From positions 1 to 15,314 of the forward strand of contig JAJYPA010000155.1 in NCBI GenBank assembly GCA_021795795.1: DNA of 15,314 nucleotides, in the 5' to 3' direction. Positions 7,268 to 15,314 of the stretch are shown here, in pieces. A program made the position numbers and the translations under genes. The stretch's first letter is position 1. Each line of letters starts with the position of its first letter. This DNA comes from Pseudomonadota bacterium. GTDB taxonomy: Bacteria; Pseudomonadota; Gammaproteobacteria; Halothiobacillales; Halothiobacillaceae. The notes under the pieces were generated by a model. The model was not told the origin of the DNA. It did not search any database and saw only the letters and a list, made by a program, of their open reading frames with translations.

Positions 7268-7708
7268 TCAGCCTGCGCTCGGGCAAGTCGGGCCGGCAAC
7301 CGTCACCATGCCCAGCATCTTGCCGCTGTCCATGGCCTTGGCGGTGAACACCGCGCCTGGGTGCACCCAGGGGCCGGTCTTGGCATCACCCGTGGCACCG
7401 CCTTCGGCAAACAGCTTCTCGCTGCTGCCGGTGCCGATATAGATCTGCACGGTGTTCACGCCGGCGTGCTGGCTGGCATCCCAGTGCACATCAGCCACTG
7501 CGGCAGGATTGCAAGCCGCCATACTTGATGGCGTCACGGTCAGCACGCTGGTTGTGGCCGGCGTGTTGTTGCCCGTAGCCGCAGCAGACGCTTGCGCTGA
7601 GGCCGCTGGCGCCGGCGTCTGTGCGGTCTGCTGGGATGAATGCTGACACGCCGCCAGCAGCAGCACCGCGGCGGGCATCAGGACAACGGTTTTGTATTGG
7701 CTGTTCAT
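7268..7708 (-). CDS. Lipoprotein with the shared two-cysteine domain
   Basis: 146 residues. A signal peptide starts MNSQYKTVVLMPAAVLLLAA and ends in the lipobox LAAC (Cys21), so a lipid anchor is expected. A flexible Ala/Gln/Thr/Ser-rich linker follows to about residue 52. Then comes the domain seen also at 2080-2565: VTPSSMAAC, VHW, VQIYIGTG, GGATGDAKTGPWVHPG, ending in GPTC. The two cysteines match in position. Family not recognised. The start at 7708 is set by the signal peptide and GAG about 8 bases upstream; a longer frame to 7768 would bury the signal. It lies 38 bases after hddC and just before the methyltransferase. Probably periplasmic or outer-membrane anchored; a link to surface polysaccharide is inferred from context. 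Confidence 0.85.
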   Translation of the reverse strand: MNSQYKTVVLMPAAVLLLAACQHSSQQTAQTPAPAASAQASAAATGNNTPATTSVLTVTPSSMAACNPAAVADVHWDASQHAGVNTVQIYIGTGSSEKLFAEGGATGDAKTGPWVHPGAVFTAKAMDSGKMLGMVTVAGPTCPSAG

Positions 7709-7746
7709 GGTGATCTCACGTTTAGGGTCACGTGATGGTTGTTTGC

Positions 7747-8445
7747 TCAAGCTGCGTGCAAGTCCCATCCTTGGATGGCCTGAAAATCCTCGGGAACACC
7801 AATGTCGATGAAGTCCGCCGTCTCGGTGTAGCCCCGGAGTTTGTGCAGGGCGACCCAGTGTGGCAGTACGTCCCGCTCGAAGGAGTAGGCCCGTGCGGCT
7901 GCCATGCTGCCAAGGGCAGACGCGCTGAACCAGTACCAGCCCGCGTTGATCAGGCCCGGACCCTGCTCGCCCTTTTCACTCATGGCCACCACGCAGCCGT
8001 CACGCAGTGCAATGGCCCCGTAACGGGCCGTGTCGGGTACCAGCACCAGCGACATGCCCGCCCACGCCTGCTGCTGCCCCATGCGCGCGGAAAAATCCCT
8101 CACATCGATGCGCATGTACGTGTCGCCATTCAGCACCAGCACATCCCGGCCCTGCACGTGACGGGCAGCGTGAGCGATAGCGCCACCCGTACCCAAGGGC
8201 TCTGGCTCAGGTGAATGCAGGAGTTGCATGCCCTGCCAGCGCTCGCCCAAGGCTTCGAGGAACAAGCCGGCGCGATACCCCGTCGCCAACACGACCGTCT
8301 CGATACCCTGTGCGGCGAGCAGATCCAATTGCCAGGCAATGAACGGCCGCCCTTGTACAGGAGCCAAGGGCTTGGGTATCTCGCCAATCACGCCGCGCAG
8401 GCGCGTGCCGAGGCCACCCGCGAGGATGATCGCCGTGTCGGTCAT
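7747..8445 (-). CDS. hddC: Heptose-1-phosphate nucleotidyltransferase (HddC-like)
   Basis: 232 residues, beginning MTDTAIILAGGLGTRL, the nucleotidyltransferase P-loop, followed by IPKPLAPVQGRPF. LNGDTYMRIDV at about residues 100-115 carries the metal-binding Asp. This is the small sugar-phosphate nucleotidyltransferase type that makes GDP-D-glycero-alpha-D-manno-heptose (HddC). ATG at 8445 was chosen because it overlaps the gmhA stop by ATGA; the frame extends further upstream without support. Together with gmhA and hddA it forms a heptose activation set. Guanylyl rather than other specificity is inferred from the neighbours. Confidence 0.87.
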   Translation of the reverse strand: MTDTAIILAGGLGTRLRGVIGEIPKPLAPVQGRPFIAWQLDLLAAQGIETVVLATGYRAGLFLEALGERWQGMQLLHSPEPEPLGTGGAIAHAARHVQGRDVLVLNGDTYMRIDVRDFSARMGQQQAWAGMSLVLVPDTARYGAIALRDGCVVAMSEKGEQGPGLINAGWYWFSASALGSMAAARAYSFERDVLPHWVALHKLRGYTETADFIDIGVPEDFQAIQGWDLHAA

Positions 8446-9038
8446 CGGTCCTGCCCGAACATCTCGTGCTCGATCAGGCCGCACAGTAGGTGGCCGAGGA
8501 ATTCATGGCCTTCCTGGATGCGCGGCGTTTCGCCCGAAGGCACTTTGAAGCACAAGTCGCATTGCTCAGCCATCGCGCCACCCGATTGGCCGGTAAGGCC
8601 GATCGTCTTGACGCCGCGCGCACGCGCAGCCTCGATGGCGCGCAAGATGTTTTTCGATTTGCCCGAGGTCGAGATCGCGAAGAACACGTCGCCGGCGTGG
8701 GCCAGTGCCTCGATCTGGCGCGCGAATACGTAGTCGTAGCCGTAGTCGTTGCCGATGGCGGTGAGGATGCTGGTGTCGGTAGTCAGGGCGATGGCGGGCA
8801 GCCCTGGGCGGTCGAAATAGAAGCGGCTGACCAGTTCACCTGCCCAGTGCTGCGCGTCGGCAGCGCTGCCGCCATTGCCGGCAAACAGTAGCTTGTTGCC
8901 GGCGCGCAGCGCGGCCACGGCAACAACCACCGCATCGGCTACTTGCGTGCGCAGCGCGGTGTCTTGCGCCATGTGTTGCAGCACGCCCAGCGACTTGTCG
9001 AACTCGGCGCCAATATGCGCACTCAGGGAACTCGCCAC
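8442..9038 (-). CDS. gmhA: Sedoheptulose-7-phosphate isomerase (GmhA, SIS domain)
   Basis: 198 residues, the normal size for GmhA. The SIS fold shows AGNGGSAADAQHWAGELVSR at about residues 51-70 and AISTSGKSKNILRAI at about 121-135. The C-terminal RIQEGHEFLGHLLCGLIEHE matches the helix carrying the catalytic His; the Glu of GELVSRF matches the catalytic Glu. It isomerises sedoheptulose 7-phosphate to D-glycero-D-manno-heptose 7-phosphate in the cytoplasm. The start is GTG 9038, which lies inside the end of hddA (16-base overlap); the longer open frame upstream is hddA read in another frame. Its stop overlaps hddC by ATGA. Confidence 0.9.
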   Translation of the reverse strand: MASSLSAHIGAEFDKSLGVLQHMAQDTALRTQVADAVVVAVAALRAGNKLLFAGNGGSAADAQHWAGELVSRFYFDRPGLPAIALTTDTSILTAIGNDYGYDYVFARQIEALAHAGDVFFAISTSGKSKNILRAIEAARARGVKTIGLTGQSGGAMAEQCDLCFKVPSGETPRIQEGHEFLGHLLCGLIEHEMFGQDR

Positions 9039-10051
9039 GACATCGCTCCGCGTTGGGTGAAGTGGAAGTCGAGCAAGTTGCCACCTTGCGCCAGCAAGGC
9101 GCGGTTGAGCGTGAGCCGGTCCTCGGCGCCACACAGGAACATCATGAACCCGCCGCCGCCCGCACCGGAGATTTTCGCCGCGCGCGCGCCACTGGCGAAA
9201 GCCACGCGCTCGATGTTTTCGATCAGCGGATTGCTGATGCTGCTGGCGGTTTGTTTCTTGGCCTCCCAACCGGCGCGCAAGGTCGCTTCCAGTCGCTTCA
9301 AATCGCCCATGAGCACACATTCCTTCATGGCGACGGCTTCATCCTTGAGCCGGTGCATGGCCTCGATCGACGATTGATTCCGCTCGCTGACGTTGCGCGA
9401 TTGCTGATCAATGATGTCTGCCGAGGCGCGCGATACGCCGGTGAAATACAACACCAGCGAGGCTTCAAGCTCAGCCCATACCCAGTCCTTGACGCGCAAT
9501 GGGTTCACGATCACGCGGTCGTTGGCGTAGAACTCCATGAAATTGAAGCCGCCGAAGGCCGCTGCGTACTGATCCTGCTTGCCGCCGGCCAACTGCAAAT
9601 CCTGGCGCTCGATCTGCCAGGCCAGGCGCGCGACTTCGTATTCGCCCAGCGGCAGGCTGAAGTATTCGACGAACGCCTGCAGCAAGGCCACCACCATGGT
9701 CGAGGACGAGCCCAGCCCCGAGCCGGGCGGCGCATCGGAATACGTGGTCACGCGCAGCGAGGGTTGCTTGCCATCGAGAAAGTCGCGGCAGACGCGCGCA
9801 TAGACGCCGCGTGCCAGTTGCAGCGGGCCGCTGAGTGAATGCTCATCGCCACAGACATGCTCGGCGCGATGCCGGACATCCAGTGCCTCGAAGCAGGCGC
9901 AACGACCGTCACCCGGCTGCACGATCGCATAGGCGTAGCGGTCGATGGTGACGTTCATCACCATGCCGCCGAACTGGTCGCAGTAGGGTGAGACATCCGT
10001 GCCGCCGCCGGCCAGACCCAATCGAAGCGGAGCACGGGACCGTGCGGTCAT
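9023..10051 (-). CDS. hddA: D-glycero-alpha-D-manno-heptose-7-phosphate kinase (HddA, GHMP)
   Basis: 342 residues. GHMP kinase motifs: [20 protein letters not shown] near the N-terminus, ATP-binding [17 protein letters not shown] at about residues 108-124, and C-terminal [16 protein letters not shown] at about 291-306. The [15 protein letters not shown] pattern is that of the sugar kinases HddA/FKP-like. It phosphorylates heptose 7-phosphate at C1 to give the 1,7-bisphosphate. ATG 10051 overlaps the stop of the large glycosyltransferase gene (ATGA). Neighbours gmhA and hddC supply the other two steps; the 7-phosphatase (HddB/GmhB) is not in the window and may be supplied by the core-LPS gene elsewhere. 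Confidence 0.9.
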   Translation of the reverse strand: MTARSRAPLRLGLAGGGTDVSPYCDQFGGMVMNVTIDRYAYAIVQPGDGRCACFEALDVRHRAEHVCGDEHSLSGPLQLARGVYARVCRDFLDGKQPSLRVTTYSDAPPGSGLGSSSTMVVALLQAFVEYFSLPLGEYEVARLAWQIERQDLQLAGGKQDQYAAAFGGFNFMEFYANDRVIVNPLRVKDWVWAELEASLVLYFTGVSRASADIIDQQSRNVSERNQSSIEAMHRLKDEAVAMKECVLMGDLKRLEATLRAGWEAKKQTASSISNPLIENIERVAFASGARAAKISGAGGGGFMMFLCGAEDRLTLNRALLAQGGNLLDFHFTQRGAMSWRVP

Positions 10052-13000
10052 GCGCGCACTCCCGTCACAGTCTGCGAACGATCGAACTCCCGCGCCAAGG
10101 CTGCCCACTGCGCCTCGGCGGTGTAATGCTTCCGCACGAAATCCCGCGCCACCGCAACCTGCCGGCGCCAGGTCTCGTCATCGGCCAGCAGGTTCAGGAT
10201 CATCTGCGCCTGCTCCTCGGGGGTGTCGCCGACGCGCAAGGCGTTGTCCGCGCCGGCATCCAAGCCCTGGGCACCGGTAGTTGTGGTGACACAGGGCACC
10301 CCATGGGCCATGGCCTCGATCACCTTGCCCTTGACGCCAGCGCCAAATCGCAGTGGAGCGATAGCCACTCTGGCCTTTGTATAGCGAAGGCGGAGTTCTT
10401 CGTCCGACACGAAACCGGTGACCTCGACCGCCGCGCTCTGCAGGGCCTTGACCTGGTTGGTCGGGTTCGAGCCCACCAGGCCGAGCTTCAGCTCCGGCCT
10501 CTGGGCAAGAAGCCTGGGGAACACCTCCTCAACGAACCAGACCGCCGCATCGACATTCGGCCCATGGGCAAACCCCGCCACGAAAATCAGCCCCGCGCGG
10601 TCACGCAAGTCGCCAACCGTCTCTTCGGCATCCAGGTTGTATGCATAGGCCGGCACCCCGTGGGCACGCACCTGGGGCGCATGCGCCTGCAACCATTGGC
10701 GCACGTAGGCGACCTCGGACTCGGACGGGTAGTACACGGCGTCTACAGAGGTCCAAACTTCAAATTCCTGCCTGGCGGTTTTCCCCCGCTCGCGACGCAG
10801 ATCGCTGTCATTCGGGTACAGACGAAGCTGATGATCCAGACGCAGGTGATGGATGTCGTGCCCGTAATAGAGCAGAGGCGCCGCGCTGTACTTGCGCGCG
10901 ATGTCGATGAATTGCAAGGCGACGTGGGGGCGGCTGAGTAGGATGTAGTCCAGCGCCACGCCGTTCTCCTGCATCCAGCGCTCGAACCCGCCCGCGTACT
11001 CAGCGCCGTACATGACCTCGATACCACGCTGCAGCAGCGGTGGCGCATAGACAGGGTCGAAGTGCAGGTTCTCCGGCCAGAATTTGACGCGGAACCCTTG
11101 CTCGAGGAACCGGTCGATGAACTGCATCACCGTCCGCGAGCCGGCGTCGCGATCAGGCTGCGGAATGTAATGGTCCACGATGAGAACCATGCGCCGGTCC
11201 TTGTCGCGGCCGCGCGCACGCATGACGCTCTGGCCGTTGGGGAAGTGCTCGCGTCGAAGAACCTCCGTCCAGCGTGCCTGAAGGGTCTGCTGGTTCCGGA
11301 CCTGATAGGCCTTGACGCCTGCGGCCGTATCGGTGCCGTGCGAGACGCCCTCGTGGTGAACCACCACCGACGCAGGCTGGTAGTAGACTTTTTTACCCGC
11401 CGCGCGAACCTTGAAGGCGAGATCGGAATCTTCGCAGTAGGCGGGTGCGTAGACCTCGTCGAAGCGGCCAAGCTGCTCAAAGAAGTCCTTGCGGATCAGC
11501 AACGAGGCGCCCGAGCAGTAATCCACCTCGCGGAGGTAGTTGTAGATGCTGCGGTTGGGGTCGTCGAAGCGGCCGTAATTCCACGCGCTGGCGTCGCTCC
11601 AAATGATGCCGCCGGCCTCCTGCAGGCGCCCGTCGGGGTAGACCAGCTTCGACCCCACCATGCCGCAATCGGGAAGGCGCTCGAAGACCTCGAGCATGGC
11701 GTCCAGCCAGCCGTGAGTGACCTCGGTGTCGTTGTTGAGGAAATAGAGATAGCGCCCGCGCGCCAGTTCGCTAGCCCGGTTGCACGAGCGAAGGAAGCCC
11801 AGGTTTTCGGGGTGGACCTCGTAGCGCAGCCCCTCGATGCTTCGCAAGGCATGGATGGCCTGATCTCCCGAGGCGTCCTCCACCACGAGCACTTCGTAAG
11901 GCACCTGCGGCGGATGCGCTGCGATCGACCGCAGGCACGCTGCGGTGACATCGAGCTTGCCGTAGGTCGGAATGACGACGGTGACTTCGGGGTGGTGGTA
12001 CGTCTGGAAGCGGGTGTCCTGGAGTTCGGGCATCACCGGCGCAGGCGTGCTTGCTGCAGAGGCATCGCGCACGACGGCGGCATCGCGGTCGTGCACCGAG
12101 GGCACAGCCGGATGCCGACCCGGCAGCCTCTGGGGCGCACCGCGCTTCAGTCGAAGCCGGTCTCGCAAGCTTTGTGCCGTCACCTTGATCCGACGCAACG
12201 GGCGCGTCACACGCCATGAGTTGGAGGCATGCATTGCATCCAGTGCGTGCCGCGCATCGGCCAGTTCGCCAGCCAGGCGTTCGGCAAAGGCATGGAGGCG
12301 CGCGCATTCGTCACGCAGGACCACGATGAGGGCATCGCGGTCGGCCATCTCCTGTGTACGGGACACCAACTGCCCACGAAGCTTTTCATGATCTTCGTTG
12401 AGCGAAGCCATGCGCGCGTCGAGCGCGGCATGCTCCAGGCTCAGTCGCGCGTGCTCGTCTACCAGCCGAAAGCCGACCTCCGCTGCGTCCTGCTGCCTTC
12501 CGGAAAACCCCTGGATATGCCTGCCAATATCGGCCAGCTTCGCTTCGATGTCGCGCCCCCAACGCTCCATCTCTTCCCTCTCCTTCAGAAGACGATCCCG
12601 ATCGCGTCGAAGCTCTCCGGCCAGGGCGATCAATCGAGTCCGTTCGGCTTCCACTGCATCAAGTGATGATTGCACTTCGTGAAGTCGTGCAACAAGATCC
12701 CTCACGCGAGATGTATTTTTTTCGTATTCATTCTGCAATGTATCGAAGCGGCGCATCGCATCGGCTAGTTCGTTCCGCAGGGCGTCGATTTCAGCTCTCC
12801 GCTCCGCCAGTGCCGCGCGCTCCAACGAAAGCGCCGCGCGGGTTTGGGAGAGATCGGCCTCGAGTGCGGCAGATCGACTCAGGGCCTGCTGGTACGCGAC
12901 CTGCGCCAGCTTGAGCTCGCCCCTGGCTTCAGACAACGCCTGCTCCAGTTGCTCCCTGCGGCCCAGCAGCGCCTGGTGCTGGATCTCCAGCGCTTCCAGG

Positions 13001-14142
13001 CGCTGGCGCGACAGGCCCAATTCCTGCTCGAGCTTTTGCCGTTGCGCTGCCACCTGTTCGTTTTCGCGTTTGCTTGCGGCGAGGCGGCTTTGCTCGAGCG
13101 AGAGCGCCGCCTGCAGTTCGCCTGCGCGTAAAACCGCTTGGTCGCGCTCGAGCATCGCCTGCTTGTAGGCCTCGAACAGCTCGGGCGGAATACCGCTGTC
13201 AGCCACTGCTGCAGCGCGCCGCAGGGCGTCGCGCAAGGCATCGTTACGCGCTCGCAGCGTGTTGACTTCGGCGTCGAGCGACTTGGCCCATCCGGCGACC
13301 TCTTCATGCTCGGCCACAAGAGCGCCATAACGCTGTTTGACTTGTTCATGCTCCTGGTCGAGCGTCTGCGCCCAGGCCGCCACGTCGCGGTGATGGAGAT
13401 AGAGATCTTCCGTCTCGGAAAACAGGGCGGATGCACCGAGGCAGGATGCAATGTGCTCGGGACGCGCGCCAGCGATCGCGATGAAGTAGACCGGTTTGGC
13501 CAGCAGCGGCGGACGGCGTGCCACATCCTGACCATCATCCGTGAAGATGGTGAATGTGGAACGGGAGGCATCCGGCTTCAGGCTGTAGATCGACGAGCCG
13601 GTTGCCAATCGCTGGCCGAAATAGGCTACCGCCGGAAACTGGCTGGACAGAACCTGATCGAACTCGTGGAAATCGAGCTCCTTGACATGGAACTCGTTGT
13701 GCTGCCCTTCGGCCTCGGCATACACCGGCCGGTTGGGGGAGGAGATAACCAGGATGCCATCCGGCCGCAGCACCCGGCGGATCTCGGCCAGCATCTCGAA
13801 ATGGCGATCGTGGTGCTCGATGGTCTCGAATGAAACGACCAGATCGACGCTCGCGTCGGGTAGCGGGATCGCCGCCGCATCGCCCTGCAAAAACCGCAGA
13901 CCGGGAATCGCACCGTAGGCCTCGCGCGCATGGTCGACCGCCTCCTCAGCGATGTCGACTCCGCAGACGGACTTCGCGGAGCGCGCCAGCATGGCGCTGC
14001 CATAGCCTTCGCCGCAGGCAATATCGAGCACGTCCTTGCCCAGCGCCAGGGGCACGCACCATGCGTAACGATGTAGATGCTCGTGTCGGATCGCGCCACT
14101 GACGTCGGGGATGTAACGCTCGCCGGTGAACTTCATGGACAT
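10048..14142 (-). CDS. Multidomain methyltransferase / coiled-coil / GT2 / GT4 protein
   Basis: 1364 residues. Domain order: a class I methyltransferase ([11 protein letters not shown] at the start; motif [12 protein letters not shown] at about residues 38-48; [10 protein letters not shown] later); a long coiled coil from about 245 to 635, Glu/Arg/Leu/Ala-rich, opening with two similar units ([26 protein letters not shown]); the linker [12 protein letters not shown] at about 640; a GT2 domain ([13 protein letters not shown] at about 718, FLNNDTEV at about 803, [14 protein letters not shown] later); and a GT4-like domain from about 985 (HDIHHLR about 1094, [17 protein letters not shown] about 1185, [19 protein letters not shown] later). 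It probably adds O-antigen residues at the cytoplasmic membrane and may methylate the chain end. ATG 14142 has no ribosome site; a second ATG is at 14136. It sits directly after the wzm remnant. Confidence 0.9.
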   Translation of the reverse strand: MSMKFTGERYIPDVSGAIRHEHLHRYAWCVPLALGKDVLDIACGEGYGSAMLARSAKSVCGVDIAEEAVDHAREAYGAIPGLRFLQGDAAAIPLPDASVDLVVSFETIEHHDRHFEMLAEIRRVLRPDGILVISSPNRPVYAEAEGQHNEFHVKELDFHEFDQVLSSQFPAVAYFGQRLATGSSIYSLKPDASRSTFTIFTDDGQDVARRPPLLAKPVYFIAIAGARPEHIASCLGASALFSETEDLYLHHRDVAAWAQTLDQEHEQVKQRYGALVAEHEEVAGWAKSLDAEVNTLRARNDALRDALRRAAAVADSGIPPELFEAYKQAMLERDQAVLRAGELQAALSLEQSRLAASKRENEQVAAQRQKLEQELGLSRQRLEALEIQHQALLGRREQLEQALSEARGELKLAQVAYQQALSRSAALEADLSQTRAALSLERAALAERRAEIDALRNELADAMRRFDTLQNEYEKNTSRVRDLVARLHEVQSSLDAVEAERTRLIALAGELRRDRDRLLKEREEMERWGRDIEAKLADIGRHIQGFSGRQQDAAEVGFRLVDEHARLSLEHAALDARMASLNEDHEKLRGQLVSRTQEMADRDALIVVLRDECARLHAFAERLAGELADARHALDAMHASNSWRVTRPLRRIKVTAQSLRDRLRLKRGAPQRLPGRHPAVPSVHDRDAAVVRDASAASTPAPVMPELQDTRFQTYHHPEVTVVIPTYGKLDVTAACLRSIAAHPPQVPYEVLVVEDASGDQAIHALRSIEGLRYEVHPENLGFLRSCNRASELARGRYLYFLNNDTEVTHGWLDAMLEVFERLPDCGMVGSKLVYPDGRLQEAGGIIWSDASAWNYGRFDDPNRSIYNYLREVDYCSGASLLIRKDFFEQLGRFDEVYAPAYCEDSDLAFKVRAAGKKVYYQPASVVVHHEGVSHGTDTAAGVKAYQVRNQQTLQARWTEVLRREHFPNGQSVMRARGRDKDRRMVLIVDHYIPQPDRDAGSRTVMQFIDRFLEQGFRVKFWPENLHFDPVYAPPLLQRGIEVMYGAEYAGGFERWMQENGVALDYILLSRPHVALQFIDIARKYSAAPLLYYGHDIHHLRLDHQLRLYPNDSDLRRERGKTARQEFEVWTSVDAVYYPSESEVAYVRQWLQAHAPQVRAHGVPAYAYNLDAEETVGDLRDRAGLIFVAGFAHGPNVDAAVWFVEEVFPRLLAQRPELKLGLVGSNPTNQVKALQSAAVEVTGFVSDEELRLRYTKARVAIAPLRFGAGVKGKVIEAMAHGVPCVTTTTGAQGLDAGADNALRVGDTPEEQAQMILNLLADDETWRRQVAVARDFVRKHYTAEAQWAALAREFDRSQTVTGVRA

Positions 14143-14146
14143 CAGT

Positions 14147-14269
14147 TCAGTACCAGCCGATCACATCGCGGCAGGTTAGCTCCAGCACCAGACGCGTGTT
14201 GCGCGTCAACGCTGCGAACGGTGACCAGGGGTTGCCGAGGGGGTACGACGTTTTCAATGACACCTCCAC
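14147..14269 (-). pseudogene. wzm: Remnant of wzm (ABC-2 O-antigen exporter permease), first ~40 codons
   Basis: A 40-codon frame starts at GTG 14269, 7 bases after AAAGGAAG, and reads NPWSPFAALTRNTRLVLELT then CRDVIGWY and TGA. Wzm permeases typically start with such a segment (hydrophobic/basic helix, then T-R-x-V-I-G-R-Y-R-G-S). Here the expected RYRGS is WY-stop: both changes could be C-to-T transitions (CGG to TGG, CGA to TGA). The rest of the permease and the Wzt ATPase are gone; the next gene starts 4 bases later. The position beside metB is where xanthomonads carry wzm. An overlapping frame (14142-14312, 56 codons) ends as TGATG on the same start and could instead be the translated leader. 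The family call rests on a short match. Confidence 0.55.
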
Positions 14270-14276
14270 CGTAATG

Positions 14277-14284
14277 CTTCCTTT
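14277..14284 (-). promoter_or_regulatory. Strong ribosome binding site of the wzm remnant
   Basis: AAAGGAAG on the minus strand lies 7 bases before GTG 14269. The large glycosyltransferase gene has no such site of its own, so this one may load ribosomes that reach its ATG at 14142 by coupling through the remnant frame. Coupling is inference. Confidence 0.5.
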
Positions 14285-14343
14285 CGTGCGGGTCGCGTAC
14301 GCTCACGCTCATCGGGTGATGCTGTCCGTGAGAAGATGAATGC

Positions 14344-15314
<971 letters not shown>

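Noticed and set aside
8442..9320. Longer start for the SIS-domain gene (292 codons)
   Set aside because: The extra N-terminal part is antisense-like low-quality sequence overlapping hddA. Known GmhA proteins match the 198-residue version starting at GTG 9038.
13625..13633. Exact GGCGGTAGC (ops/JUMPstart core, minus strand)
   Set aside because: It falls inside the methyltransferase domain coding sequence as ordinary codons (Pro-Ala-Val-Ala), about 510 bases into the gene. ops elements sit in leader regions, and no hairpin or JUMPstart context surrounds it.
14142..14312. 56-codon minus-strand frame ending TGATG on the large glycosyltransferase start
   Set aside because: The overlap is attractive, but the competing frame (14147-14269) has a strong ribosome site and Wzm-like residues. 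Kept as an alternative leader rather than a gene.

Overview
The window looks like the metB-side end of an O-antigen (LPS) gene cluster from a gammaproteobacterium of the Xanthomonadales type. The reasons are a GC-rich backbone, the C-terminus of a cystathionine gamma-synthase (metB) at the right edge, and next to it a scrap of an ABC-2 O-antigen exporter gene (wzm). In xanthomonads the LPS locus commonly sits beside metB with wzm/wzt next to it. The clade is an inference from gene order and protein resemblance; no rRNA or tRNA gene is present to confirm it.

Layout, right to left, because almost everything is on the minus strand. The end of metB (15144-15314) is followed by an inverted, plus-strand sulfotransferase gene (14344-15147) whose stop codon overlaps that of metB. 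Next come a 40-codon wzm remnant (14147-14269) and a tightly coupled GC-rich run. That run holds a 1364-residue methyltransferase/coiled-coil/double-glycosyltransferase protein, three heptose-nucleotide genes (hddA, gmhA, hddC), a small lipoprotein gene, and a methyltransferase gene with an N-terminal zinc ribbon. The first four genes are joined by ATGA or longer overlaps.

After a ~330-base gap (6013-6345) there is a visibly AT-richer cassette (about 2080-6030): a GT-C type membrane glycosyltransferase, a GtrA-type flippase, a GtrB-like polyprenyl-phosphate glycosyltransferase and a small membrane-anchored protein. This resembles a gtr-type side-branch glycosylation module. The membrane-anchored protein and the lipoprotein share a roughly 85-residue domain with two matching cysteines that I cannot assign to a named family. 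It is the best candidate here for something undescribed.

To the left is a plus-strand scar of toxin-antitoxin genes (about 1249-1868): an mqsR toxin gene broken by a frameshift and a deletion, followed by an intact frame that joins the first residues of an MqsA antitoxin to a HigA-type helix-turn-helix antitoxin. Beyond it a WbsX/GH99-like gene, minus strand, runs off the left edge.

Together the genes suggest a polysaccharide containing D-glycero-D-manno-heptose, built and probably methylated by the multidomain enzyme and decorated from a polyprenyl-phosphate sugar donor and possibly by sulfation. The ABC exporter expected beside metB has been lost from that position. The locus looks assembled by repeated replacement of pieces.
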